Source: JACVCS01 sp038328575
GTDB taxonomy: Bacteria > Planctomycetota > Phycisphaerae > Phycisphaerales > UBA1924
Direction: 5' to 3'
Assembly: GCA_038328575.1 (NCBI GenBank)
Contig: JBBQMD010000001.1
Location: 186,001 to 250,000, forward strand
Length of the DNA stretch: 64,000 bases
The notes beneath the pieces are model-generated. The model searched no databases and was not told the origin of the DNA. It was given only the letters and a program-made list of their open reading frames with translations. Below are positions 44,830-53,094 of this stretch, piece after piece; position 1 is the first letter of the stretch, and the number at the start of each line of letters is the position of its first letter. Made by a program: the position numbers and the translations under genes.

Positions 44830-46551
44830 TCAGCCGACGCCTTCGACCTGGGTCATGCGGGCGATCTCGTCGGCGGTGGTCGTGCCCTTGAGCACTTTGA
44901 TGCGGCCGTCCTCGGTCAGCGTGCGCATGCCGCTGTTGATCGCGGCGACTCGGATCTTGCCCACCGGCTCCTGCTTGAACGCCAGGTCGCGAATCTCCGA
45001 GTTCATGATCATCATTTCGTAGATGCCCTTGCGACCACGGAAGCCGGTGTTGTTGCAGTTGTCGCATCCGACCGGACGCATCGCCTTGCCCGCGGCTTCC
45101 TCCGGCGACATGCCGATGATCCGCAGATGTTTCGGATCCGGCTCCGGGTCCACTTCCTTGCACTTGGGGCAGAGCACGCGAATAAGCCGCTGAGCCATGA
45201 TCGCCTGGATGGCGCTGGCTACCAAGAACGGCTTCACGCCCATGTCGATCAATCGCGTGATCGCACTCGGCGCGTCGTTGGTGTGAAGCGTTGAGAACAC
45301 CAAGTGGCCCGTGAGCGCGGCCTGGATCGCGATTTCCGCCACTTCGCGGTCACGAATTTCACCAATCAGAATGATGTTTGGTGCCTGACGAAGCATCGAT
45401 TTCAGGACCACCGAGAACGTCAGGCCGATCTTCTCGCGGATTTGAACCTGGTTGATGCCCTTGAAGTTGTACTCGATCGGGTCCTCAGCGGTGATGATCT
45501 TCGTGTCCGCCTTGTTCAGCACGTCGAGCGCCGAGTACAGCGTCGTGGTCTTGCCGCTACCCGTCGGCCCGGTGACCAGGAAGATCCCGTTCGGTCGACG
45601 GATAATCTTGTTGAAGACGGTGAGGCTGTCTTCTTCAAAGCCCAGGTTGACAAGGCCGATCTTCACCGAGTCGGGGCGCAGAATACGAAGCACGATCGAC
45701 TCGCCGTGATACGTCGGACAGGCGCTCACGCGAAAGTCGATCTGGTCGGGCTCAACGATGATCTTGATGCGCCCGTCCTGCGGAACGCGCTTCTCCGCGA
45801 TGTTCATCCCCGCCATCAGCTTCAAGCGGCTGAGGACCGAGTTCTGCATTCGCTTGGGCAGGTTGTCTCGCTCGATGCAGACGCCATCAATTCGATATCG
45901 CAGTCGCACGCGATCGCCGAACGGCTCGACATGGATATCGCTGGCCCGCATCTTGACGGCTTCCGCAAGAATGCGCTGCACGAGTCGAACGATCGGCGCA
46001 TCTTCGCTGGCGATGTCGATAGACCTGTCGACGCTCTTATCGACCGACTTGTCAATCGAGCGGTCGATCGAGTCGGTCACCAGCGCCGCGCGCGGATCGC
46101 CCCCCTTGGCGCCGCTGCCGCCCAGGCTGGATTCGATAAACCGCTTGATCTGCGTGCGAGTCGCGAGCTTGGTCTCGATGTCCGCCGCGAGCCGGAAGCG
46201 GAGCATATCAAAGAGTTCGAGATCCGAGGGATCGTGCGTGATCAGTTGCATCTTGTTGCCGACCTTGCTCAGGGGCAGGATCAGGTGCTTCTTGATCAGG
46301 TCTTCCGGGATCAGCTTGGGGTTGATCTGACCCGCGACGCCATTGGCCGTCAGGTCGACGAACTCAAGCGAGAACTGGTTTGCCAGCGCCTTGGCGATCT
46401 GGTCCTCGCTCGCGGCGTTCATCTCCACGAGCACTTCGCCGATGCGTTTGCCGCTCGACTTGGCCTTCGCGAGTGCGTTATCCAGTTGCTGCTGGGAAAC
46501 GACGCCCCAGCCGATAAGAATTTCGCCGAGCTTCTTTCGGGATCGTGCCAT
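44830..46551 (-). CDS. PilB/GspE-type assembly ATPase (copy 2)
   Basis: The 573 residues share the PilB layout: an N-terminal MshEN-like part (about 1-140), a linker with a short SxDR/K tetrapeptide repeat (161-179), Walker A GPTGSGKT at 328-335, Walker B IILIGEIRD, and zinc Cys pairs 461/464 and 496/499. It is first in the operon, divergent from coaB. Start 46551 (MARSRKKLGEIL) fits the family; the frame is open to 46617 but those residues look non-coding. Confidence 0.94.
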   Translation of the reverse strand: MARSRKKLGEILIGWGVVSQQQLDNALAKAKSSGKRIGEVLVEMNAASEDQIAKALANQFSLEFVDLTANGVAGQINPKLIPEDLIKKHLILPLSKVGNKMQLITHDPSDLELFDMLRFRLAADIETKLATRTQIKRFIESSLGGSGAKGGDPRAALVTDSIDRSIDKSVDKSVDRSIDIASEDAPIVRLVQRILAEAVKMRASDIHVEPFGDRVRLRYRIDGVCIERDNLPKRMQNSVLSRLKLMAGMNIAEKRVPQDGRIKIIVEPDQIDFRVSACPTYHGESIVLRILRPDSVKIGLVNLGFEEDSLTVFNKIIRRPNGIFLVTGPTGSGKTTTLYSALDVLNKADTKIITAEDPIEYNFKGINQVQIREKIGLTFSVVLKSMLRQAPNIILIGEIRDREVAEIAIQAALTGHLVFSTLHTNDAPSAITRLIDMGVKPFLVASAIQAIMAQRLIRVLCPKCKEVDPEPDPKHLRIIGMSPEEAAGKAMRPVGCDNCNNTGFRGRKGIYEMMIMNSEIRDLAFKQEPVGKIRVAAINSGMRTLTEDGRIKVLKGTTTADEIARMTQVEGVG

Positions 46552-46709
46552 AGAGGGAAATCTGCCGAGTCGGAGGGAGGTCGGAAGGATCGGATCAGAC
46601 GGACACCATGCGAGCAAGGGGAACCCTGAGCGTAGGCTCGCGTGGCGCGAGCTTTACCATCGCCGGGAGCGAGAGTATCGTGAGCTAGTGGTCGGAGTGC
46701 AAGTCGCCG

Positions 46710-47477
46710 ATGAAGAAGAAGCCGCCAAAGTCCAGCCCCGGTTCGCGTGTCGGCGCGCGATCGTCGCCTCGTGCAAGCAAGCGCTCAACCCTCGCCACCT
46801 CGCGCCCGCCGATCCGCATTGTGATCACCGCCGGGCCCACGTACGAGCCGATCGATAGCGTGAGATTCATTGGAAACCGCTCGTCCGGGCGCGTGGGCGT
46901 CTCTCTGGCCGACGCCGCGGCGGGGCTCAGCTGGGACACAGTACTTTTGCTCGGACCGGGCACGATTCTGCCAGAAGATCCGCGTGTGTGCGTCCAACGG
47001 TTCCGAACAACCGACGATCTTCGCTCGCTTTTGGCAAAACACACAGACTTCGATGTCCTGATTATGGCCGCCGCCGTCGCAGACTACCGCCCCGTCGTCG
47101 ACCCCGCGCTCTTGGCCGCGGCTGGCAACAAGCTCCGTCGCCAAAGCAGCGGGCTCACGCTTCAACTCGAGGCGACCCCCGACCTGCTGGCCGAGATCGG
47201 CGCTCGCAAAGCGCCTTCACAGGTTCTCGTCGGCTTCGCGCTCGAGCCCGCCCAGCGGCTGGAATCTTCCGCACGCGAGAAACTGACGCGAAAGAAGCTC
47301 GATCTCATCGTCGCCAACGAACTGAAGACCATGGACGCGACGACCATCCAAGCCAGCGTCTTTGACTCTCAGGGCGGGCGGCTCGATACGCCCGGTGCCG
47401 TCACCAAGCGCCGGTTCGCGACCTGGCTCCTCAAACGCATCAAGGCCAGCCTCGCGCACACGCGGACTACCCTTTAA
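46710..47477 (+). CDS. coaB: phosphopantothenate-cysteine ligase, stand-alone
   Basis: CoaB joins 4'-phosphopantothenate and cysteine in coenzyme A synthesis. The 255 residues are a basic N-terminal segment (1-34) and the ligase domain. TAGPTYEPIDSVRFIGNRSSGRVG is the nucleotide-binding motif, VLIMAAAVADYRP precedes the conserved KLRR loop, and LVGFALEP and KLDLIVANEL follow. The decarboxylase half (CoaC), usually fused in bacteria, is missing. It is divergent from the pilus operon and is followed after one base by the fusion gene. Confidence 0.9.
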   Translation: MKKKPPKSSPGSRVGARSSPRASKRSTLATSRPPIRIVITAGPTYEPIDSVRFIGNRSSGRVGVSLADAAAGLSWDTVLLLGPGTILPEDPRVCVQRFRTTDDLRSLLAKHTDFDVLIMAAAVADYRPVVDPALLAAAGNKLRRQSSGLTLQLEATPDLLAEIGARKAPSQVLVGFALEPAQRLESSAREKLTRKKLDLIVANELKTMDATTIQASVFDSQGGRLDTPGAVTKRRFATWLLKRIKASLAHTRTTL

Positions 47478-47478
47478 G

Positions 47479-49563
47479 ATGATGAGCCTGCCCGCGGATC
47501 GACGACCCGACACCTCTGAAAACAACGCCCACGGCGCAGGATCCGGCCCGGGCGAGCGAGGCGACGCCAAGCCGAGAACACCCAAGGCTCGGTTCGGCAA
47601 GCCCTACGTCAAACCCGGTGCCAAGCCGCCTTTCAAGCCGGTGCCCAAGGTGCCGCGCCCTGCCACGTCCGACGCCCCAGCCAAGCTCGGCGTCAAACGC
47701 GTCCCGCCGCCGCCCGGCGCCCAGTCGCCGCGTGCAACCACGCCCTACCGATCCGCCGGCAAGCCGCCGACCGGTGCCGGCAAGCCGGCGGGCTCAAGTC
47801 CGCGCACGTATGGCGGCCCGTCCAAGCCGTTCACTCCGAGGACCGGGCCGGGCGGCACTTCGGGAGCACGCACCCAAAGCGGTGGCAAGGGGATGATGGG
47901 GCGCAACCCCTCGCGCTCGTTTGATAACGCCGGCGCGCTCCCGCCCGGTGTCAAAGTCGTCTACGAGGATGACGACATCATCGTTGTCGAAAAACCCACC
48001 GGGCTTACGACCGCCGCCGGGCCTGAGGAGCCTCGCGAGACACTCTTTGACATGGTCAAGAAGATCGCCCGAGCGAAAGCGGGCCGCCCGATTTCGCGCA
48101 GCCGCGGACGCGACAAGGCCGCGGTCGAGGCGGACATCGGCGGCTCGACAGGCGCTGGGAAGGTCTTTGCGGGGATCATCCACCGGCTGGACCGCGAGGC
48201 CTCGGGCTTGCTGGTCTTCAGCAAGAACGAGAAGGCGTATCACTGGCTGAAGGACGACTTCAAATCCAAGCGCGTGCATCGCATCTACTACGCCCTGGTC
48301 GAGGGCGCGATGGGCGAGGTTGGCGAGCAGGGCACGATTCAGAGCTTCCTGCGCGAGTCGCGCGACGGCACCGTCGCCTCCATCAAAGGCGACGATTTTC
48401 GCGGCGGTGGCGGCGTCGCCATGGGCGGCTGGGGCGAAGAACACGACCAGGCCCGCCCCGCTGTCACGCACTATCGCGTGCTGGGAGTCGGCGGCGGCCT
48501 CAGCCTCGTGCAGCTCCGCCTCGAAACCGGGCGTAAGCACCAGATCCGCGTACACTTGAAGGAAAAAGGCCACCCGATCGTCGGCGATCGGCGGTACAAC
48601 GCATTCCGCGATGATCTGCGCCGTTTGTGCCTGCACGCGACCGAGCTGGGCTTCGCGCATCCGAGCACCGGCGCGACCGTTCGCTTCCGCAGCGATCCGC
48701 CGGTCGGCTTCTTCACGCTCGCGGGCATGAAGCCGCCAGCACCCTCGGGCACCGCGACGCTCAAGCAGCCCCCGATCGCTCACACATCTCATCAGCCCGA
48801 GGACACCTCTTGGGAAAATGTCGCCGGGTGGTACGACGCGCTGATCGACGAGAAGCGCAGCGACCACTACGACAAGATCATCATCCCCGGCACCCTCCGC
48901 ATGGTGAAACCCGAGCCGGGCGTGCGCGTGCTTGATGTCGCATGCGGCCAGGGCGTGATCTCGCGCGAGCTGGCGCGCCTCGGCGCGTCGGTCGTCGGCG
49001 TCGATTCGTCGCCCTCTCTCATCGAAACCGCACAGGCCCGCGCCGTGACGCAAGGCCTCTCTGCGGAGTTCTTCATCGGCGATGTCCGCGCCCTGGACGC
49101 GCTTCCGCTCGAGCCCGCGAGCTTTGACTGCGTGACGTGCGTGATGGCGATGGCCAACATCAATCCGCTCGAGCCGCTCCTGGCCAGCGTCGCTCGCTTG
49201 CTCAAGCCGGGCGGTTCGCTAGTGTTCTCCATCACCCACCCGGCGTTTCGCGCCCCGGACCAGACGTCCTGGGGGTGGGACGAGAAAACCAAAGCCCAGT
49301 ATCGCCGCGTTGACGGCTATCTCTCGCTGGGCCAGAAGTCCATCAAGATGCACCCCGGCAGCGCGCCCGACATCGTCACCTGGACCTTCCACCGCCCGCT
49401 CCAGACCTACGTGCGCCTCTTGAGCGAGGCCGGGCTGCTGGTGCAAACGCTGGAAGAGTGGCCGGCGGTGCGTGTGAGCGAGCCGGGGCCGCGAGCCGAG
49501 GCGGAGAACCGCGCCCGTCGCGAGATCCCGCTCTTCGTCGGGATCTTAGCGACCCGGCGCTGA
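47479..49563 (+). CDS. RluA-type pseudouridine synthase fused to SAM methyltransferase
   Basis: The 694 residues contain a Lys/Pro/Gly-rich, probably disordered N-terminus (1-157), an RluA-family synthase (158-415) with catalytic Asp238 in HRLDREASGLLVF and RKHQIRVHL at 352-360, and a class I methyltransferase (445-694) with motif I VLDVACGQG at 484-492. One open frame joins both. It starts one base after the coaB stop. Both domains look intact. Dual RNA modification is inferred from the fusion; the methyltransferase substrate could equally be unrelated to RNA. Confidence 0.88.
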   Translation: MMSLPADRRPDTSENNAHGAGSGPGERGDAKPRTPKARFGKPYVKPGAKPPFKPVPKVPRPATSDAPAKLGVKRVPPPPGAQSPRATTPYRSAGKPPTGAGKPAGSSPRTYGGPSKPFTPRTGPGGTSGARTQSGGKGMMGRNPSRSFDNAGALPPGVKVVYEDDDIIVVEKPTGLTTAAGPEEPRETLFDMVKKIARAKAGRPISRSRGRDKAAVEADIGGSTGAGKVFAGIIHRLDREASGLLVFSKNEKAYHWLKDDFKSKRVHRIYYALVEGAMGEVGEQGTIQSFLRESRDGTVASIKGDDFRGGGGVAMGGWGEEHDQARPAVTHYRVLGVGGGLSLVQLRLETGRKHQIRVHLKEKGHPIVGDRRYNAFRDDLRRLCLHATELGFAHPSTGATVRFRSDPPVGFFTLAGMKPPAPSGTATLKQPPIAHTSHQPEDTSWENVAGWYDALIDEKRSDHYDKIIIPGTLRMVKPEPGVRVLDVACGQGVISRELARLGASVVGVDSSPSLIETAQARAVTQGLSAEFFIGDVRALDALPLEPASFDCVTCVMAMANINPLEPLLASVARLLKPGGSLVFSITHPAFRAPDQTSWGWDEKTKAQYRRVDGYLSLGQKSIKMHPGSAPDIVTWTFHRPLQTYVRLLSEAGLLVQTLEEWPAVRVSEPGPRAEAENRARREIPLFVGILATRR

Positions 49564-49603
49564 GCGTCACGATCTGGCGCGCGAGCGTGCCCATAATGCC
49601 GCT

Positions 49604-50542
49604 ATGCCAGATCGCCCGGTGCTGACGCTTGCCCACTCCGCCGACGCCGACGATGTGTTCATGTGGTGGCCAATCACCGGCCAGGTCGACCCGCGCGATC
49701 CATCGCGCGTGCTCGCGCCGCCAGCGATCGACACCGGACGTTTCACGTTCCGCTCGCTGCCAGAGGACATTCAGGCCTTGAACGTCCGGGCGATCGAGCG
49801 CGCGGACCTGGACATCACCGCCATGAGCTTTGCGTGCTTCGCGCGAGCGCACGAGCGGTACCTGCTGACCTCGTGCGGCTCGTCATTTGGCGATGGCTTT
49901 GGGCCGAAGCTGGTCTGCCGCGCGGGTGATGATCACTGGAACACTTCGACGCTCCACGAGCTGACCCGCGGCCTTGACGCCCCGCGCATCTGCGTCCCCG
50001 GGCTCCAGACCTCCGCCTACATGACGCTCTCGATCATGCTCGGGCAAACGCCCTCCAACCCGGTCCCGCGTCCGTTTGACGCCATCGCCCAGAGCGTCAT
50101 CCAAGGCGACACGGCGCTGGGCGTGCTCATCCATGAAGCGCAGATCACGTTCGCGGAGCAGGGCCTGCGCCTCGTGCAAGACCTGGGTGTATGGTGGCAT
50201 GGGCAGTTTGGCCTGCCTCTGCCGCTGGGGGCCAACGCGATCCGTCGTGATCTGGATGCTCGCTTCGGCCCCGGCACGGTCCGAGAAGTCACCACCACGC
50301 TCAAGCGCTCGATCGACTACGCGCTGGCGCAGCGGCGCGAGTCGCTGGACTATGCCAGGGGATTCTCGCCCCTGAAGACCGACGCGGAGCTCGAGAAGTA
50401 CATCACGATGTACGTCAATCAACTGACGGTCGACGCCGGCGAGCGCGGCCTTCAAGCCATCCACCGCCTTCTCGAAGGCGGCGTTCGCGTCGGCATCATC
50501 CCGGCCGCCCCCAAAGTCGAGCTTTCGGCGCCCGAGAACTGA
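49604..50542 (+). CDS. mqnD: 1,4-dihydroxy-6-naphthoate synthase (futalosine pathway)
   Basis: MqnD catalyses the cyclic de-hypoxanthine futalosine cleavage step in the alternative menaquinone route. The 312 residues match the family: LAHSADADDVFMWWPI at the N-terminus, SFGDGFGPKLVCR, GVLIHEAQITFAEQGL and DLGVWWHGQFGLPLPLGANAIRRDL. It is a periplasmic-binding-protein-like enzyme without a signal peptide. Position after the fusion gene by about 40 bases suggests the same transcript. It indicates that the organism makes menaquinone through futalosine. Confidence 0.93.
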   Translation: MPDRPVLTLAHSADADDVFMWWPITGQVDPRDPSRVLAPPAIDTGRFTFRSLPEDIQALNVRAIERADLDITAMSFACFARAHERYLLTSCGSSFGDGFGPKLVCRAGDDHWNTSTLHELTRGLDAPRICVPGLQTSAYMTLSIMLGQTPSNPVPRPFDAIAQSVIQGDTALGVLIHEAQITFAEQGLRLVQDLGVWWHGQFGLPLPLGANAIRRDLDARFGPGTVREVTTTLKRSIDYALAQRRESLDYARGFSPLKTDAELEKYITMYVNQLTVDAGERGLQAIHRLLEGGVRVGIIPAAPKVELSAPEN

Positions 50543-50849
50543 TCGGCGGATCGCCCGCGCCTGCCCGACCCGCCGCGCGACCGGCACCGCACGCACGCCC
50601 CATCGGGCGGCCCAGAATCAGGCGAGGACTGTCCCGGTAAATCACCTCAGATGCTCTGGCAAACATGAACTTCCGCCACTGAGAGTTGCGGATTTTCGAC
50701 GCCCATCCATACTTCATGCGGAACTTCCCGCACCATTGGTCCGAATACCACGGTGCGGCGACGCGCTCCCGGTGCGCGATGGTTGTGGACTATCGACCGC
50801 TTGGTTGATCGTTCGACGTGTTTGCCCGCTGAGAGTGACTGGAGCCGCC
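50543..50849. other. 307-bp region upstream of the cytochrome gene
   Basis: No gene was seen. A weak open frame runs through the second half toward the cytochrome start but has no family support. A GGAG ribosome binding site sits 5 bases before the ATG at 50850. No promoter was assigned with confidence. Confidence 0.45.
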
Positions 50850-53069
50850 ATGAGTCATGTTTCCCGATCACGCATTCGCACCGGCCTCGTCTATGGCGCT
50901 CTGGCCCTGGCGGCCGCTGGCATCGTCGGCCTCGTCTCGGCGACTCCGCTGCTCAACACCACGCTTGACGATTTCTACATGCACGGCTCGCAGCCGTATC
51001 CGAACGTTCCGGCGAACCCGAACTTTGATCCCCTGCTCTCGGCCCAGAACTGCTCGTCGTGCCACGCCGAGGAGTCGGGCTTGCAGCCGGCGTCATACTC
51101 CGTTCCCTACAACCGCTGGGCCTACAGCATGATGGCCCAGTCGTTCCGCGACCCCATCTTCCAGGCCCAGTTTGACATCGCGGAGATTGACGCCCCCTTC
51201 AGCGGCGACGGCTGCCTCAAGTGCCACGCGCCTGCGGGCTGGCTCCAGGGACGCGCCAACGTCCCCGGCGCCACCGTCCCTGCTAAAGGCCAGAACTTCG
51301 CCGACTCCGATCGCAACGGCGTCAGCTGTTCAATCTGCCACCGCATGGTGGACCCGGAGGCCGACCCCGCCAACCCGCCGGTGGACGCCGCGGTCTTCGC
51401 GCAGCTTGGCGCCAACACGCCCCCGAACTTTCCCAGCGTGGGCCTGCAGCCCGGCGGCCCGCTGCACGCCGTGAACTCGTTCATCATCGATAACCGCAAC
51501 AACCGGCGCGGGCCGTTTGATCCTGAGAACTGTTTTCACGTTGCGTACGAATCGCCCTTCCACAAGGAATCCGGGCTCTGCGCCGGCTGTCACGACGTCT
51601 CGAACCCTGTCTATGTCAAACAGAACGACGGCTCGTATCTCGCCTCGGCGATGGGCCAGCCCCACCCGACTGGCAACAAGTACGAGATGTACCCCATGGA
51701 TCGCACATACTCCGAGTGGCTCGCGTCGGACTTCGCGACCACCGGCGTCTCGCTCACTGTGCCGAACCCCAACCCAGGCGCCACCCCCTCGACCGTCGGT
51801 CGCTACAGCTACGACGGCGTCACGCGCACTATCCCGCAAATCCCGACCGATCCATCGCTGCTGGTGATCTACAACGCCGAGCTTACGTACACCACCTGCC
51901 AGAGCTGCCACATGCCGCCGACCACCGGATATGGCGCCGACCCGAACCTCGGCTCACCCCTGCGAACCAACGCGCCGGTGCACAACTTCACCGGTGTCAA
52001 CAGTTGGGTTCTACTGGCAGTCCAGGATGTCTGGGGCGCCAGCGAAACGCTGATGGTTGACGAAGCGCTGGTGCAGGAATCAGTCGATCGCAACAAGTTC
52101 CGCATGTCGCAGGCCAGCGACATGGAGCTGACGTACCAGGCCTCGCAGCTCAAAGTCCGCATCTACAACCACGCCGGCCACAAGCTCCCGGGCGGCTTCG
52201 CCGAGGGGCGTCGCATGTGGCTCAACGTGAAGTTCTTTGACGGCGCCGACGCGATCGTCGGTGAGCGCGGGGCATACGACAGCGCCACCGCGACCATCAC
52301 CGAAGCCGACACCAAGGTCTACGAGCTGATTCACGGCGTCGACGCCACCGCCTCCTTCCTCACCGGTCTGCCCGTGGGTAAGAGCTTCCACATCGACATC
52401 AACAACAAGGTCTTCAAGGACAATCGCATCCCGCCGCGAGGGTTCTCGAATGCAAAGTTTGCCGCGATCCAGTCCGCCCCGATCGGCGCAACCTACGCCG
52501 ACGGCCAGTATTGGGACGACACCTTCTTCGACCTCCCAGTCGGGGCCGTTCGCGCCGAGGTCACCGTCCTTCATCAGATCACCGGGCGCGACTACATCGA
52601 GTTCCTGCGCGACAACGCGACGACGATCCAGCCGCTTGGCTCCCCCAACAGCATGCCCCAACCGGGCATCGCGTGGACCGCGCCTCCTGGCACGCCCGCG
52701 GGCAACCTGACCACCGGGCAGATCGCCTACGCGCAGTGGATCAAGTGGGGCAAGAGCGCGCCGGTGGTGAAGGACCAGGGCTCGATCACGTTCACGCCCC
52801 CCACCCCGCGCTGCTCCCCAGCCGACATCGCCTTTGACGACGGCTCGCCGCTCCCGCCCATCGGCATCCCCGGCGGCACCAACAACGGGCTCACCGAAGG
52901 CGATTACAACCTCTTCTTCTCCAACTTCTTCGACGCCGGTCTGGTCTGCGATATCGCCAACGACGACGGCACACCCCTGCCGCCCTTCGGCCTGCTCACC
53001 ACCAACAACGGCACCACCGAAGCTGATTACAACCTCTTCTTCAGCGTCTTCTTCGACGGCTGTCCGTGA
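50850..53069 (+). CDS. secreted pentahaem cytochrome c with C-terminal dockerin-like repeats
   Basis: The 739 residues start with a signal segment (RIRTGLVYGALALAAAGIVGL, about 8-28). Five haem c attachment motifs lie at 68-72, 122-126, 160-164, 244-248 and 350-354 (CSSCH, CLKCH, CSICH, CAGCH, CQSCH). The part after 355 is beta-rich. Residues 655-739 are two copies of an acidic unit, DDG(S/T)PLPP(I/F)G...NNGxTExDYNLFFxxFFD. The layout suggests a periplasmic or exported electron-transfer or redox enzyme. No similar repeats are seen elsewhere in the window. Function beyond haem binding is inferred. Confidence 0.85.
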   Translation: MSHVSRSRIRTGLVYGALALAAAGIVGLVSATPLLNTTLDDFYMHGSQPYPNVPANPNFDPLLSAQNCSSCHAEESGLQPASYSVPYNRWAYSMMAQSFRDPIFQAQFDIAEIDAPFSGDGCLKCHAPAGWLQGRANVPGATVPAKGQNFADSDRNGVSCSICHRMVDPEADPANPPVDAAVFAQLGANTPPNFPSVGLQPGGPLHAVNSFIIDNRNNRRGPFDPENCFHVAYESPFHKESGLCAGCHDVSNPVYVKQNDGSYLASAMGQPHPTGNKYEMYPMDRTYSEWLASDFATTGVSLTVPNPNPGATPSTVGRYSYDGVTRTIPQIPTDPSLLVIYNAELTYTTCQSCHMPPTTGYGADPNLGSPLRTNAPVHNFTGVNSWVLLAVQDVWGASETLMVDEALVQESVDRNKFRMSQASDMELTYQASQLKVRIYNHAGHKLPGGFAEGRRMWLNVKFFDGADAIVGERGAYDSATATITEADTKVYELIHGVDATASFLTGLPVGKSFHIDINNKVFKDNRIPPRGFSNAKFAAIQSAPIGATYADGQYWDDTFFDLPVGAVRAEVTVLHQITGRDYIEFLRDNATTIQPLGSPNSMPQPGIAWTAPPGTPAGNLTTGQIAYAQWIKWGKSAPVVKDQGSITFTPPTPRCSPADIAFDDGSPLPPIGIPGGTNNGLTEGDYNLFFSNFFDAGLVCDIANDDGTPLPPFGLLTTNNGTTEADYNLFFSVFFDGCP

Positions 53070-53094
53070 ACAGCGTCGGCGGCTGCCTCACCCT

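Noticed and set aside
45304..46629. 441-residue open frame opposite the second pilB
   Set aside because: No recognisable domain; antisense to a strongly conserved ATPase.
47794..49053. 419-residue open frame opposite the RluA-methyltransferase fusion
   Set aside because: The plus-strand frame carries two conserved catalytic domains, so this one is a shadow.
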